NCBI GenBank assembly: GCA_028023455.1
Contig: JAQFVV010006272.1
Coordinates: 1,630,586-1,694,585, forward strand
Source: Epiperipatus broadwayi
Lineage: Eukaryota; Onychophora; Udeonychophora; Euonychophora; Peripatidae
Reading direction: 5' to 3'
DNA length: 64,000 nt
Under the pieces are notes generated by a model, which did no database searches, was not told where the DNA came from, and saw only the letters and a list, made by a program, of their open reading frames with translations. Below, piece by piece: positions 1 to 12,256 of this stretch (its first letter is position 1; each line of letters begins with the position of its first letter). Position numbers and translations under genes: made by a program.

Positions 1-3000
1 TCAGCAATATAAATAGTTAAAAGTATTCATTTTTATTTTATTCTAATTCAGATATATGTGCATATAAGAAGTTAATCTTTTATGATTTACCTTATTAAAA
101 TGCCTTTTGATTATAGATATTTAAGACATTTACGTATTTATAATTTATCACCAATAAAACATATTTTCACATAGCTATAATTATTCATAATTTATTTTAA
201 GAATGACGTTCTGTTTTTTTTGTTTTTATAAACACATATAAATATTGAATATTTCATGAAATTGTTACCTTCATTTTATCCAGTTTGTTCCTTCACTTCA
301 GGTTACTATTGCATTTCAAAAAGAGGTCAGTTTATTTGAGTTGAATGACATTATTTACTTTCCATGATGTTCACTCAGGCAGGTCTTGGAGATTCATGGC
401 TATGGACAAAGAGAGGAAGCTATTACAATTAGCCTTCCATCCTTATGATTTCCTTATTAATACTTTATTTTTTCATCATTAGCAATGTGGCTGTAAATAT
501 TATATTCCAAGGTGACTAAAACCAGTTGTCAACTAAACAAATAAGCAACACTTACATAAAAAAATTTAACTTTTTTAACTCTTTCACTTTTCTTACTTTT
601 TAACTCCTTTTAAAATCTCCTCTGAACTTCAAACTCAACTATTTATACCCTGATCTATGGATTGATTCAGCAGCACTCCCACTATATCTGATTTGTTACA
701 CAGCTTTCATTTAAGCTGAGTGCTTTTCTCTTCTTAAGGATTGGACCACTACTTTTAGCAGGACAGATAAGGAATCATGAGGATTAAGCCATGTTTTTCT
801 ATTTGATAACTTTGCCTCAAGTGATTATTACACTTTGTACGACATCATTTCAAAAATTAAAAATGTAATATTTTAATAAAGTCAGCTTTAAATAAATACT
901 TAGACATATTTATATCATAATTTACAATTATAAAAACAATAATGAAAGTTTATCTTTTTTCTTCAATTATAGAAAATAATGATTTTCTTTTAACTTTTTG
1001 CTTTATTTTTTAAAAAAAAAAAATAGAATGAACTTCTTTCATATACATCTGTCTTTTTTTTAGGTGGGAGGGTAAAATTAATCTTAGAATACACATGTGA
1101 AACAGTTTCTGTTTCAATATATATTGTGACCTTCTAAATGAGCACAAGTAATTAAATCATACTGTGTCAGTGGTGAATAACTGTATTTAACTAAAAAAAA
1201 GTGAAATAGTGCTAAATTTTAAAAATTCTTTTGCTAATGGTCTAAAACCTTACGTGAGAGTTGCTTATGAATGTTAGTTGGGAGTTTGTAAGCATTTAAT
1301 ATTATTATTATATTTGATGAGATATTTCATGCAAGAAAGTGGGGTGAATTATTACAGAAATTGTTGATATGCAAGTTAAGTTGATGTAAATTTGTTTTAT
1401 TTATTTGTAGAATAGTGGTTGGTATTTATTTAGATGTTTTTCTGATCTGTTTATTCATTGGAACACCCATCTATGTATAAGTAATATAATCAGTGATATA
1501 TGCTTAACCCCTAGCCATATCAGTCATATTTTAGTCAGGATAATTTAGTATTCATATAGCAGCATATGTGTATGCATGTATGTCTGTATCATAATCCAAT
1601 TTCATTTTTCATATTTAATTACAGAATAGAATTTTACATTTTACAATAAAACACTTAAAATACAGCAAATATCCCTAACAACAAATGTAAATATATTTTG
1701 AGTGAGTAATGGATATCTGGATTAATAAATTATTTGACAAATTAAATTGTGTTATCAACTACTTTATTTTACTAGCTAATTAATAGTTATTTATTTCAAA
1801 AGTGTTTGGTTTGATTTCATTTAGAAAATCAAATTTTTTTTTCAAGAAAAGATATCTTGAATATTTGTTCTTTAATTAACTGAGTGCAAAGGGTGGAGCT
1901 AACCTTTGCAGGATAAGGTGACCTCTTGATTGATGGAAAGAAGATGTATTTAAGTGATAGTCAATAAAAAAAATTCATTCATTATTATTCATTAAATTAT
2001 TGATTCTGCTTCTACCATTTCTTCTATGTACATGATTTTTCCAATCTCTTCCACAAATCAAATCAGTTAAACTCCAAAGTGTAAATTTTTAAACATTATT
2101 TTCTTTATAAAATTCAGTGTGGGAATTCTAGCTACCAGACAGCTTTAAGAAATAATGTCAGGCTAATTTATACAAAAGGTATATTTTCTTCACTTTCCAC
2201 TCAGTTAAACTTTAAATTAACACTATCGTTTAAAATGTATTTGTATGCTTATAACTTGAATCTACTTTATTGACTTATTTCTTCTATTATTATTAAGAAA
2301 AAAATGAAATTTCTTTTAAGAAAATTATGTGAACTTTATAAACTTTTAAGGACATTTATGCAGGAATGTTTAACAAAACCTACCATAGACTCCAAGTTTA
2401 AATTTTCTTCTAATTATGTAAAAGGTAAGTTAGAAATGAGAGGATGTGTATATAATTTATTGTGCTATATTTTGAACTACTCCATGATAATTGTTTATTA
2501 TCCATGCTTATAAATTACTTTATTAATGAAGTGAATGTGTGGCTTACAAATATATAATTAATTACTACGGTTTATTAATGTATACCTATTTTAAGTCAAG
2601 TAGAAGGACATTAATATTATATATTTCTTGTTCTCCTTGGTATGTGCACTTATTATAAAAGAAAAATGTTATTGCTTAAGGAATTGTAAATTTTAAGTGA
2701 ACAATTAATTAGCAACAGAACAAAATAATTATATTTGTGCTAACTTATAAAGTTTATGGCAAGTCAATATTTTCTTTTTGGAAACCTGCTAAAGTTACTG
2801 CTAAATAAATTTAAAAAACTTCCAGAATTCATTAAATGATCAATACCAAATAGATACATAGCTGAAACTATCTATCTATGTCTTTGTTATTATAAGTTTA
2901 TTACTCGTGCGCTATATTAGTGAACTCAATTAGCTATTGCTAAGAACATTTGAGATTGCTGATTTAAACCTGAATTGTGAATGTTTGTCTTATAGGAATT

Positions 3001-4040
3001 TGTCTTCATGTTTACTAACACGTACTCATCTGAAATCATCGTCCTTGCCTTCACATCATTTAGGAAACTTTATGTTAAGAAAGAAACTTTGCAAGTGAAT
3101 TTTTTTAAGTTAAAAGAAGAGTGACTTTTTTCTTTTTCTTGTTGCTATTGATATACCATAAATAGATAGATAGGTTTATTATTTATTTGTTTGTTTAATT
3201 TATGCTATTTCCTTGACTTCAAGAACATCTCGGATAGCGTATTGCAAGTCGCAATATGCCGGTAAATGATTATTATTTAAATAGAATTTTTTATGTATGT
3301 TATATATATGCTTTGAATAATCCATTGAAGAGAGGTATATATATTTTTATTTACTTAATTTCTTGAAGTGAGAAATTGGCTTAGAGAGTAATAAATGTAT
3401 GAAAAATAAATTGTTACCAGAAATGGTGAAATTCATTGACAAAAACTACTGTCATTTAATAAATTTTAAAACAGCTAATAATTTAACACAAACTAAAAGT
3501 TTTATTTTCAGTTTACCATTTACTTTACCTTAATATTCACATATTATATAATTTGAAGTTATTTTCATGCTCTTACTTATTTGTAAGTGTGTCTGTCTTA
3601 TGCATTTATTTAATATAATTAGTAACTATTCAGTTTTATGACTGTTTTTCTCTCCATCAATTTCGGATGCCATATGCTAAAAGAATTTAAGGAATTAGTG
3701 ACCTATCTGTGTATGTGTATTTATTTTCCAATGTATTGTAATGGTATATAATATGCCGTTACATTATTTTAAATTAAAATAAAAAGATCGTAAATAAAAA
3801 TTGATTTATTAAAAAAAAAAACTTAACTTAAAAATTGAAACTTAAAAGTTGTTTAACGTATATAATATATCGCACAGATAGAATGAAAACTTTAAAAGTA
3901 TTATTTTCTTTTTAAAATAAAAAAAAAGTATTTGAACGTACTTTTTTTATTTTTATAAAAAAAGTACAAGATCTAAAGATAAAATATTTTTGTTAAAAGA
4001 TTCCTATGTAATCTCAGTAAATGGAAATGATTGTTTTATA
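1..4040. other. AT-rich non-coding stretch
   Basis: No ORF here has recognisable protein character; the few short open frames are low-complexity. The stretch holds homopolymer A/T runs and a small pair of overlapping inverted repeats at 3921-3948 and 3938-3967 (ten- to twelve-base arms made of GTAC plus an A or T run). I see no gene, RNA gene or recognisable transposon end. Confidence 0.6.
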
Positions 4041-4287
4041 AATTAAACGAATAGCTAACTAGCCCATGGGGCTCCTATATAAAAAAAAGTCAGATTGGAT
4101 AAGAGAACAAAAAAAATTAATGTCCGATAGAAGCAGCAATGAACATTTGGACCTTAATGAAAATTTGGAACAGGAAACCATGTTCCGTGAATCCGGACGA
4201 TTGGTATAAAAAAAAAAAATTCAAATTAAAACAGTTCCAGCTTGATTTTTTTGAGAATGATAAGATGCACTTGTCATCCTCTCTCAC

Positions 4288-4497
4288 TTATTTCAAATGA
4301 AATGACTGTTGAATTATGAATGCCACTATTGTAGACCCGAATCATATGGGTCCTACAATAAAATAGTACCAGGAGTGAACCAGCTAAGGCAGCCTCTGGA
4401 TTGAGAACTATGGTATAAACAACAGACCAGTCTTCCATGAAATTATGATTAATAAAGTCTTCGCGGAAATTGGCCCAAGGAATCGTGAGCTCTTCTA
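4288..4497 (-). CDS. Candidate orphan coding exon, unknown product
   Basis: An open frame on the minus strand reads through about 80 codons and has non-repetitive, protein-like composition, including VEELTIPWANF near its start and RTHMIRVYNSG near its end. On the minus strand a TATTTTACAG acceptor ends at 4498 and a GTGAGA donor starts at 4287. Together they would give a 210-base exon with the same phase at both ends. The base composition is more balanced than the surroundings. I do not recognise the family. It could be an internal exon of a host gene whose other exons are outside or undetected, a retrocopy, or part of an unclassified transposon. No partner exon was found nearby. Confidence 0.3.
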
Positions 4498-4519
4498 CTG
4501 TAAAATATGAACTATACAA

Positions 4520-5019
4520 TTTTAAAAAAAAAGGTAATTAAGAACTTTCATCAAGATTTAACAAGCTTTTAATAATCAGCTAACCTAATTTTTAAAATGA
4601 ACTTTAATCTGACTTTTAAGATATCAAAATCAATTAATAATGTTTACTTTTATATATTTGAGTTTGCTAATTTAATCATTTCCATTTTTTTATATATTAA
4701 TATTTATTGACTAAATTATTTAAATGTATTAAATTTAAGTTGGATGTAAATGGCTGCATAAATTCATTAACGTTTAATTTTTTTTTTATTTGCATATTGA
4801 TTAAAATATATAATTCGGTAAATATGATACCTCACATTGAGTATATAAAAATGTATTTGTTCGTATATCTTTTAAGTTATTGGTGTCAATGCGGCATTTT
4901 ATGATGAATACCATTGGGTTTATTATAAACTTCCATCTGCAATTCCATCAATAACTTTATATTATAATCGTTTATGTTTATTTTAAAGGGCTTTTATTTC
5001 AGGCTATTTGTTTCATAGT
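4520..5019. other. AT-rich non-coding stretch
   Basis: Nothing recognisable. A 65-codon open frame at 4707-4904 is made of Phe, Ile, Leu, Tyr and Asn runs typical of random AT-rich DNA. Confidence 0.5.
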
Positions 5020-5400
5020 AAGGTCGATGCTGGCGGAGGGATACATGGGTGTTTATATCGATGTAATGTGATGCGTGTTTAGCATACAGGGCAACGTGCC
5101 CAACTGAATGCATGAGCCAAAGATGCAATGGACACAGACATATTTCCTGTGCCATTGACCCCTTTTTTAGCTCTATTGATAGGGACTATAAATCGGCAGA
5201 TAGACATATGTAGCATTTCTCTTTAATTATTTTATATACATGATTCCTTCGCCAGACAGACGCACATTCCTGTACTGGACAAGGATCATGTCCTTCAAAT
5301 AATATCATGCTGTCAGATGCACATTCCTGTCAGTGTGGTTATATGCTAGCATCTTCATATTGCATTGTTTGTGACTATATATCTAGAAGCAGGTGTTGGT
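5020..5400. repeat. GC-richer block with a repeated 17-mer
   Basis: This block is clearly richer in G+C than its flanks and contains two copies of CAGAYGCACATTCCTGT (5257-5273 and 5314-5330). It has no ORF. It may be a transposon fragment such as an LTR or MITE interior, but no terminal repeats or target duplication could be paired. Confidence 0.3.
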
Positions 5401-5680
5401 TTGGCTGCGAACTTTTAGTCTGAGATTGAATGATTGTTTTGAAAAGTTTTTAGATGAGAAATCTATGTAGCCTATCTATACTCAACATTCTAAAGTAAAA
5501 TTTATTAAAAATGTCCATCTGTGCAGACTGTTTAAAAATAGTAATTTAAATTTAAAAATTAATATTAAAATCTAAAGATAAATTTTATTCCTCAATTTTA
5601 TTTATATGTGCGTTAATAAATGTTTGTGTGTTAATTACTGGCAGTGGCTTATTTCATTTTTTTAACAAAATATTAATATA

Positions 5681-6862
5681 CACCTGGGTCTCTTTTTACG
5701 CGGACTTATTTAACACGATTTTGAAGTTATGTGATTCATGTTTTACCGGAAGTCGGCCTCCGATAATGCGCTATTACTTTAAATAATACATTTCGCGCAC
5801 TTACGTTATATTGAAAGTAATAGCACATTATTGGAATTCTACTTTCATATTAGTAATTTCAATATTTTCAGTGCTTTATAATAGTAAGATTTTATGCAAT
5901 AATGAAATTAAAATCATGATTTCCACATTTTATGTATACACACATTAAATTTTACAAGATTATAATGTAAATTTGTTCAAACATTGTGCGTGTTAATTTT
6001 GCATTTTAAATCACACTGTTTTTGCTTTTTAAAAAAGAACATAATCAATTATTAATCATTTAGTGTCCACAAGTTTATTTTTAAAAGGTCAGTAATAGCA
6101 GTGGGCACAATTAAAATCTGATTTTTAATTGTAATTAACAATTTAAAAATTACTTACGGGCAACTTGAAATTAATGTGATGTAAAATGAAAATTGATTTT
6201 TAAACGGAATTGAAAATTAAAGACAAAAATAAGAATTTAACTTTTAGTTGTTAGTTTTAATTAAATTTTTCCCAGCAGTGGTGAATAAATGTCTTTTTAT
6301 TATCATAAGTCTAAGTTCATAAACAATTAATAAAATCATTGTCGCTGTCAACAGAAAACCATTAACACAACATGGGAGTGAACTTGGCACTAGTATTTCC
6401 TCTTGTGAGAATAATTGCTGAGATATTCTTGACTTTGTTTAAGGAGAAGCCAAATACATCACATCACATGAGAATCTGATTTTTTACTAGTTTGCAAACG
6501 AACGTGTTTTGGGGCAAGTAGCGATAATAATTAAAATGTGTATAAAAAAATGTAAATTACTGTACTGTAAATTATGCATAAAAATATATTATTTTGAATA
6601 AAATTAAATATTATAGTTAAAAAAAGTTTGTCATGTATCAATTTTTTTCAAATTTGAAATTTTTTATTAGTCATATTTTATTTCCTTATTTCTTTTTTGC
6701 GCGAATTTTAAAGTAATTTTACGTTGGTGCTTTTACGTGAATTTTGAAAAATCACAGACCGCACCCCCCCTTTTTCAATGTAAGTTACATCTATTTTTGC
6801 ACAATTTCGTTTGCTCGTGTTTTCTGAGGAACCTATCTATCGCGTAAAATGAGACGGAGGTG
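5681..6862 (-). mobile_element. Tigger-like (Tc1/mariner-type) non-autonomous element A
   Basis: A 1182-bp element bounded by terminal inverted repeats: CACCTGGGTCTCTTTTTACG at 5681 and, inverted, CGCGTAAAATGAGACGGAGG ending with TG at 6862. A TA dinucleotide flanks each end (5679-5680 and 6863-6864), as expected for Tc1/mariner insertion. The subterminal style, with unpaired-looking ACGCGG and ATCGCAC blocks, recalls Tigger elements. It matches element B at 61388-62596 in reverse orientation at both ends. The two also share an internal block: about 6340-6510 here is the reverse complement of about 61745-61850, including the stretch TGTTAATGGTTTTCTGTTGA. No transposase frame is readable in this copy, so it is a non-autonomous or heavily decayed member. 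Confidence 0.75.
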
Positions 6863-6894
6863 TATTTCTTTTAAGCAAGTTTTATATTAAATCT

Positions 6895-7095
6895 CTGCGT
6901 CTCCATGAGCTAGTGGCATAGGCTGACGGTCGGAATAATAATAAAATATATAAATAAAAATTGGATCTTTAACAGCACGTATTTGCCTACAATATAAAGT
7001 TTCCAGGTTCAAATAACCTGGTGGTGCTCTGTACGGAAGATACGGTAAGACTCAAACTAACCACCTTCACCCCGACCATTATAGTATAGAATAAA
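6895..7095 (+). repeat. Possible SINE-like or tRNA-related fragment
   Basis: A GC-richer patch contains GAGCTAGTGG (A-box-like) near 6908 and CCAGGTTCAAATAACCTGG near 7005, which holds a B-box-like GGTTCAAAT and is itself a short hairpin. The A-to-B spacing of about 100 bases is too long for a standard tRNA promoter, so this may be a degenerate SINE or coincidence. Confidence 0.2.
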
Positions 7096-7099
7096 ATGT

Positions 7100-9843
7100 A
7101 GAGTAGCTAAGAGAAAAAAAGTTATTCGTGATATATTTTATGTTGATTGGGATTGAGAACTCTCTCCCTTAATATATCTAAGTATTTGCTATGAGTGAAG
7201 TATATTCCTAGATTGTATATGCATTATAAAAATAAAATTTTATGAAGTTGAGTAGTATATGTCCCCTTTATTCTGGTGGTGAGACTGAGTTCCACACTAA
7301 TGGTATACCTCAAAGTTAGGTGGGGATTCATTATTTGTCATTAGATTTATTAGTCAAGAAGCTTGTTTATTCCTCATGTGCTTAAATTTTTCTCTTGAAT
7401 GTTTATTTTTGTGTTATCATAGAATCATAGATATATGTAATGTAGTTGGTGGTTAAAATAAACAATAAGATTAAATTCTTTATGGAATATTAAAGCAAAA
7501 ATAGTGTAATATTTGTTGGTTGGTTTATGGCATTATCCGAATTATGACACTTATTTAGTAATTCATAAATAAACTGGCAAGATGTAAATGTATTGATTTT
7601 GTCTTAATTATACCATAAGATGTGACACACATGCAATGCAAATAATCTTGCAGATATGAGAGTATAATACAATTAAATTTATGCATCAGGAATTAAATAT
7701 TTTGAATTATATCATGTTAATTTACTGCAAGCTTTAAATCATCATAATTATTTTTATTTTGAATGCGTGAAAAGTAGATATTTAAAGGAATTATTTGATT
7801 GAGCTATTTAAGGTTACTCTCCTGACAGTCAAAGTTATTAATTTGTTTTATCCCCATAATTGATAGTATGACCTCTCCAACATGTATATTTGTGCCCATA
7901 ATAAAATATTTAATTACCCAGTGTTGTTTGCTAATAAAAAAAAAATGTTAGAGTTAATCAGCAGCCTAAATATATTTGAAGTTAAAATATGAGGACATTA
8001 TTTTATTTGTTAATTCATGTCTTGTAAATGTCTAGTCAATAAATGATAAAAAGTGTAACAAAAAAGATATCAAACCCAGATTAGTAAATGTATGTGTAAA
8101 TTTAAGAATTAGGACAAATAGTTCCAATGTGAGCTAATTATATCTATTTGAATTGCAAATGTAAATAACTGCTTTATTTATTATTTAAAACTTTGTCTCC
8201 AGTTGTTCTTATATGCATTCGTATTCTAGTTTCCCCATTCTACATATCTATTACAACATAAATGCATTACTTTGTAAATTTAATAATAAATATACTGAAA
8301 TCTGATATTGTTCTCTTGATCCAAGCATTATATGAAATATTTTACCATTTGGTAAACTTATGAAGAAGGTTGCATATTTAGTTATTATTTAGACAATGAT
8401 ATGAGATTAAAAGGTACCCTTTTCTTTCATTATCTAACTGCTAGTCCAGTAAAACATCACCCAATTCATTTCATTATTTTTATTTTTTTATTATTATAAC
8501 AGTTATAAGTTATTGTGTAATAGAATTTCGTTAATCAAATCATATTAAAGATTCCCCGAGAGCTGGTTTCATATTTCCAAATTAATATTAATTTAGCTAT
8601 TTAGATTAAGACGTGCCAGATAATGGAGTTATTCAATATCATGTTTTCTGTTAAAGCTATATTGTAGTTAATCTATGAGTGTATTTAGATGATGAAAAAG
8701 ATCAAAGGTAAATTATAGTTTATTAGCTTGAATAAATAAAACTTTATTGATTTATATCATTTGGTTGATTAACAAATGAAGCATGTATCTTATTTTAAGC
8801 ATCAATAGTATTTCTTTTTTCATTTATTTACATTCCGTATATTCTTAACTTTTTATAACCCTCCACTGAGCTAAGCTATAAGTCAGGCATAAGTAGAATT
8901 GTCTCAATATTAATTCAAAGCAAAATATAATTGTTAACTTATTCTATTCATTAATAGGCACCCTGGGCATTTACTCATATAATGTGTAGGATCGGTGTCG
9001 AGTGGGGGGGTTATATATATATATATGTGTGTGTGTGTCCTTAGTATATGAGAAGGTGGGTGAAAATGAATAAATTATAAGTATATTAATTTGTTGTTTA
9101 TTTTATTAAGTAAGTTGTTTAAAAAAAACAATAGAATTCAATAGTCTATTTAATTTTTTCTTTACATAGAAATAAATGTTGATAAACTTAATTATTTTGA
9201 GATATTTAGCTAGGAAAAAGATCCCTAAATCTTTATAATAATAATAACACAAACAGAAGATGAGTTAATGGACACTGAAACAGTGAGTTTATGGAATAAT
9301 TCATTAACACTGGTGCCGGAAAAATAAAAGCTGTTTCAGAATATTTTGCAGGAACATATAATACCAATATCCGGCATTTGGATGATGAGGAAAGATTGTC
9401 ATGGTTTCCAATGAGATCATGATTTGGTCATTCAAAATATTTTGTGAGCCCGTGCTTTTGCACATTGTCTTTATTGAGTGCTTTAACTTAAGAATTTAAG
9501 CTATTCTATTTTTAAAAACATATAAATAATAAATAAAGAGAAAAAAGATAATAACTTTATCTTGTATAAAATATGTTATTTAGCTCTTAGGCATCAATAT
9601 TTTACTTTATTTGATTCATTTTTTAGCACAAGATGAATAATATCTTAGAAATTAAAAGCTACTATAAAGGTATAAGCTTAGTGCTATAAGATGTATACTT
9701 AGGTTGAAAGTTACTATTTAATTTGCATATACTTTAGAAAGAAAGATAAACAGAGTTAATTTAATAATAAAAGTTTAAAATAATAACAAATAATTTATTA
9801 GTGTTAAAAAGCAACTATTTAATTGTATTCGGAGTAATTAATC
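7100..9843. other. AT-rich non-coding stretch with a microsatellite
   Basis: No coding potential. A compound simple repeat lies at 9004-9038 (G7, then TA and TG dinucleotide runs). Nothing else is recognisable. Confidence 0.55.
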
Positions 9844-9851
9844 ATCTAGAT
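9844..9851. repeat. Left 8-bp target-site duplication of hAT element
   Basis: ATCTAGAT lies immediately before the CAGTG terminus of the hAT element and is repeated exactly at 14184-14191. An 8-bp duplication is the hAT hallmark. Confidence 0.85.
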
Positions 9852-10574
9852 CAGTGTTTTTTAAACTGTGGGTGGCGACCCACAATTTAATTTAGATACA
9901 TGAATTTAAAGAAATATTAGTCACAATCTCTTCATTATCTTTAATTTAATAAATTACATTTTCTGTACGGCACAATTATAAAACCGTAATGATGGCCAAC
10001 TTGAGCTGTAAATTATATTTACATATTGAAAAATAACATTAAATGCATAATAGTGGTGTCACATTGCAATTTCAGCCTTTAAGTTATTTCAGAATCAATA
10101 TATAACCTGCAGTGCTGAGAATAAGGTTGGTACCACTGTGATGATATTATGCATTTCCAGTCAAGTTATTTGTTTCGGTTTCATTTCAACAAATGCCCAT
10201 ATTGCAAGAGCAATACAATATTGAATTTTACTGTTTTACTCGACTAAGATTAGTTAGTATTTGTTGAAAAAATATTATGAAAGCTGTTATTTTTTATACA
10301 TAAAAATGATTGTATACTTTTTTCTCACTTTTTATTCAAAATTTATCATCCTATTAGTTATTATAAAAATTTATTTTTTATTTGAAACTTATTGTCATTC
10401 ATTTATTAACAAATAATAACATATTCCTAATTTTTAAACTTAACAGGTAATTTATAATTGATTTATTGATATATTTTAAATATTAAAAAATAAAACATAT
10501 GGGGATATTAAAAAATAGAACATATGGGAATAAATGTGCTTTGTATAATTAAACAAAAGCTACAACTTGGTGTC

Positions 10575-10624
10575 TCTGCTAATTAATAAATACTATTATT
10601 CTGCTAATTAATAAATACTATTAT
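10575..10624 (+). repeat. 25-bp perfect tandem duplication
   Basis: TCTGCTAATTAATAAATACT plus ATTAT occurs twice head to tail (10575-10599 and 10600-10624), inside the hAT element 5' of the transposase relic. Confidence 0.85.
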
Positions 10625-10739
10625 TTTATTTATATTTTAGAATAAAAATACTTTTTACCCATCAATGGTTGAACTTGAGTACCAAAGTTTAATGATGCAG
10701 ATGGCAATGCTACAAAGTCCCTTACAGCAGGATCTCGTA

Positions 10740-10866
10740 ATCAGAAAGAGGCATATAAGATGCAAAAAAGAAAATATGATGAGACATGTCTCCAATTTGG
10801 CTTTACTTTCAACAACTGTGATGGTAATGAACAACCTCTTTGTTTAATTTGCAATAATGTTTTGTC
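10740..10866 (+). pseudogene. hAT transposase N-terminal BED-finger fragment, copy 1
   Basis: Translation gives KRKYDETCLQFGFTF followed by the cysteine pair LCLICNNV. This is the usual start of the BED-type zinc finger in ZBED5/SCAND3-like transposases, where a lysine-rich leader precedes a C-x2-C pair. The frame then breaks. A closely related copy of the same segment recurs at 12257-12357, so the two lie on either side of an intervening block of about 1.4 kb. Family knowledge: the BED finger binds the transposon ends. Here it cannot be expressed as one protein. Confidence 0.65.
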
Positions 10867-12256
10867 TATGGTATAACGTTTTCCATTTTGTTAGGTCTCT
10901 ACACGCAATATAAACTGTGCACGAGTTGATCAAGTTATGTCAAAAAGAAGAAAGTTGTATTTCTATTTCTAAAAACATAACATTTCCTGATCAACTCGGC
11001 CTAGTACTTGTTACGAATTGTGCTATCGATGAAATCAGCTTTTAATTTATTTAATATGAGTGCTAGAATGCTTTTATTCTAAAGAATCCGCTGAAATCAT
11101 CATATAATGTCTCACAAATAAAAAAGAAAAATACTTTTAAACTAATCGGTATTGCATCAGACTGTAACGAGAATTATTTTTTTGAGATTATTATTCCTGG
11201 GCTTATTCAAACATATTGGCAAAGGTAAATTACATTCTTAAATCTTATTAAACTAATAATAAATTTAATAATAAAAAATAATAACTATCACTAATAACGT
11301 ACAAATGAAAAGTTGATATTAGAAATATTTTTATTCTTACAAACTAAAATATTTCACGTTAAGTTGCTAATTAAATAAATTGGAGCAAACACACGTTAAT
11401 TCACACGTAAATCCATTAATAAGAAAAACAATAGTTAAACAATTAATTAACAAGTTCTGGTATAACAAAAGTCTCTTGTACAGAAAAATGAAAGTCTCTA
11501 TCGGGGTCCTAATATACGTATATTTTTATGAGTTGTTTGCAAACGCTTATATTTGTCACAATCAGAAATAACGAAGCATAACTTACCGGTAAGTTTAGTG
11601 AATTCAGTAGTAGATAACTATGCATAGTTTTTTGGGTAGAATGAGCTCGGCCTTTTGGTTATTATTTGATCTTGTGGTCCATTCTCCTAGTCTGTCTCGA
11701 AGGCTTTTCTGGTGTACATCTTCAGGCACGATGTCCACAGAAGCTCCGGTTCACTCCGACATGCCGAATTATTTCAGCAAAGCGATCCTGGATATATTAT
11801 TGTTATCCAGGATTAACTAGAGAAACAAACAAAAAAGACGTTCTTCAAACTGGTCTCTGCCTTTTATACTAGAGGCCCAGTTTTCAGACTTCTGCGCATT
11901 ATCATGGCGTTTTTTGGTTCATAATCTTGTACGGTCTTTACTCATTTTTCAATTACAAAGTTCTCATTTTTTTAGCGAATCTTTCAGCCATCTTTAATTC
12001 TTTAATTAGTTAAAATATTTTTCTTTTAGCTTATCTTTTTTTTTTTACTTTTGGAATTCTTTTGTTCTCTCCAATTCTACTTTTATTTCTAATTACATAA
12101 AAAAAAATACGAAAGAATAATTTAACTTTCAATGTAGGTTTTTTCTTTTTTTAAAAAAAAAAAATTATAGTCAAAAAAAAATCTCAATTTACTTTTATTT
12201 TTTAGCTTTTACCAAATGCCAATATATTTGCACCGTAGATAAATAAACAGTACAAT
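10867..12256. mobile_element. Nested insertion inside hAT element
   Basis: This block separates two copies of the BED-finger segment and shares no hAT coding sequence. Its right half (about 11580-11945) is notably richer in G+C than anything nearby. It also contains a short inverted pair GAGTTGATCA and TGATCAACTC near 10923 and 10990. No transposase or reverse transcriptase is readable. The most likely reading is a remnant of another element, possibly a solo LTR on the minus strand, but I could not pair its ends. Confidence 0.4.
11860..11868 (-). promoter_or_regulatory. TATA-box-like motif of possible LTR promoter
   Basis: On the minus strand the sequence reads TATAAAAGGCAGAGACCAGT. This is a canonical TATA box followed by a GC-richer start region, a layout typical of LTR-retrotransposon promoters. 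It sits within the GC-rich part of the nested block, and transcription would run toward lower coordinates. No polyadenylation signal or primer-binding site was confirmed. Confidence 0.3.

Noticed and set aside
11620-11872. Two overlapping plus-strand ORFs in the GC-rich nested block
   Set aside because: Readable only because the block is GC-richer; no family match, and the opposite strand carries the promoter-like motif.
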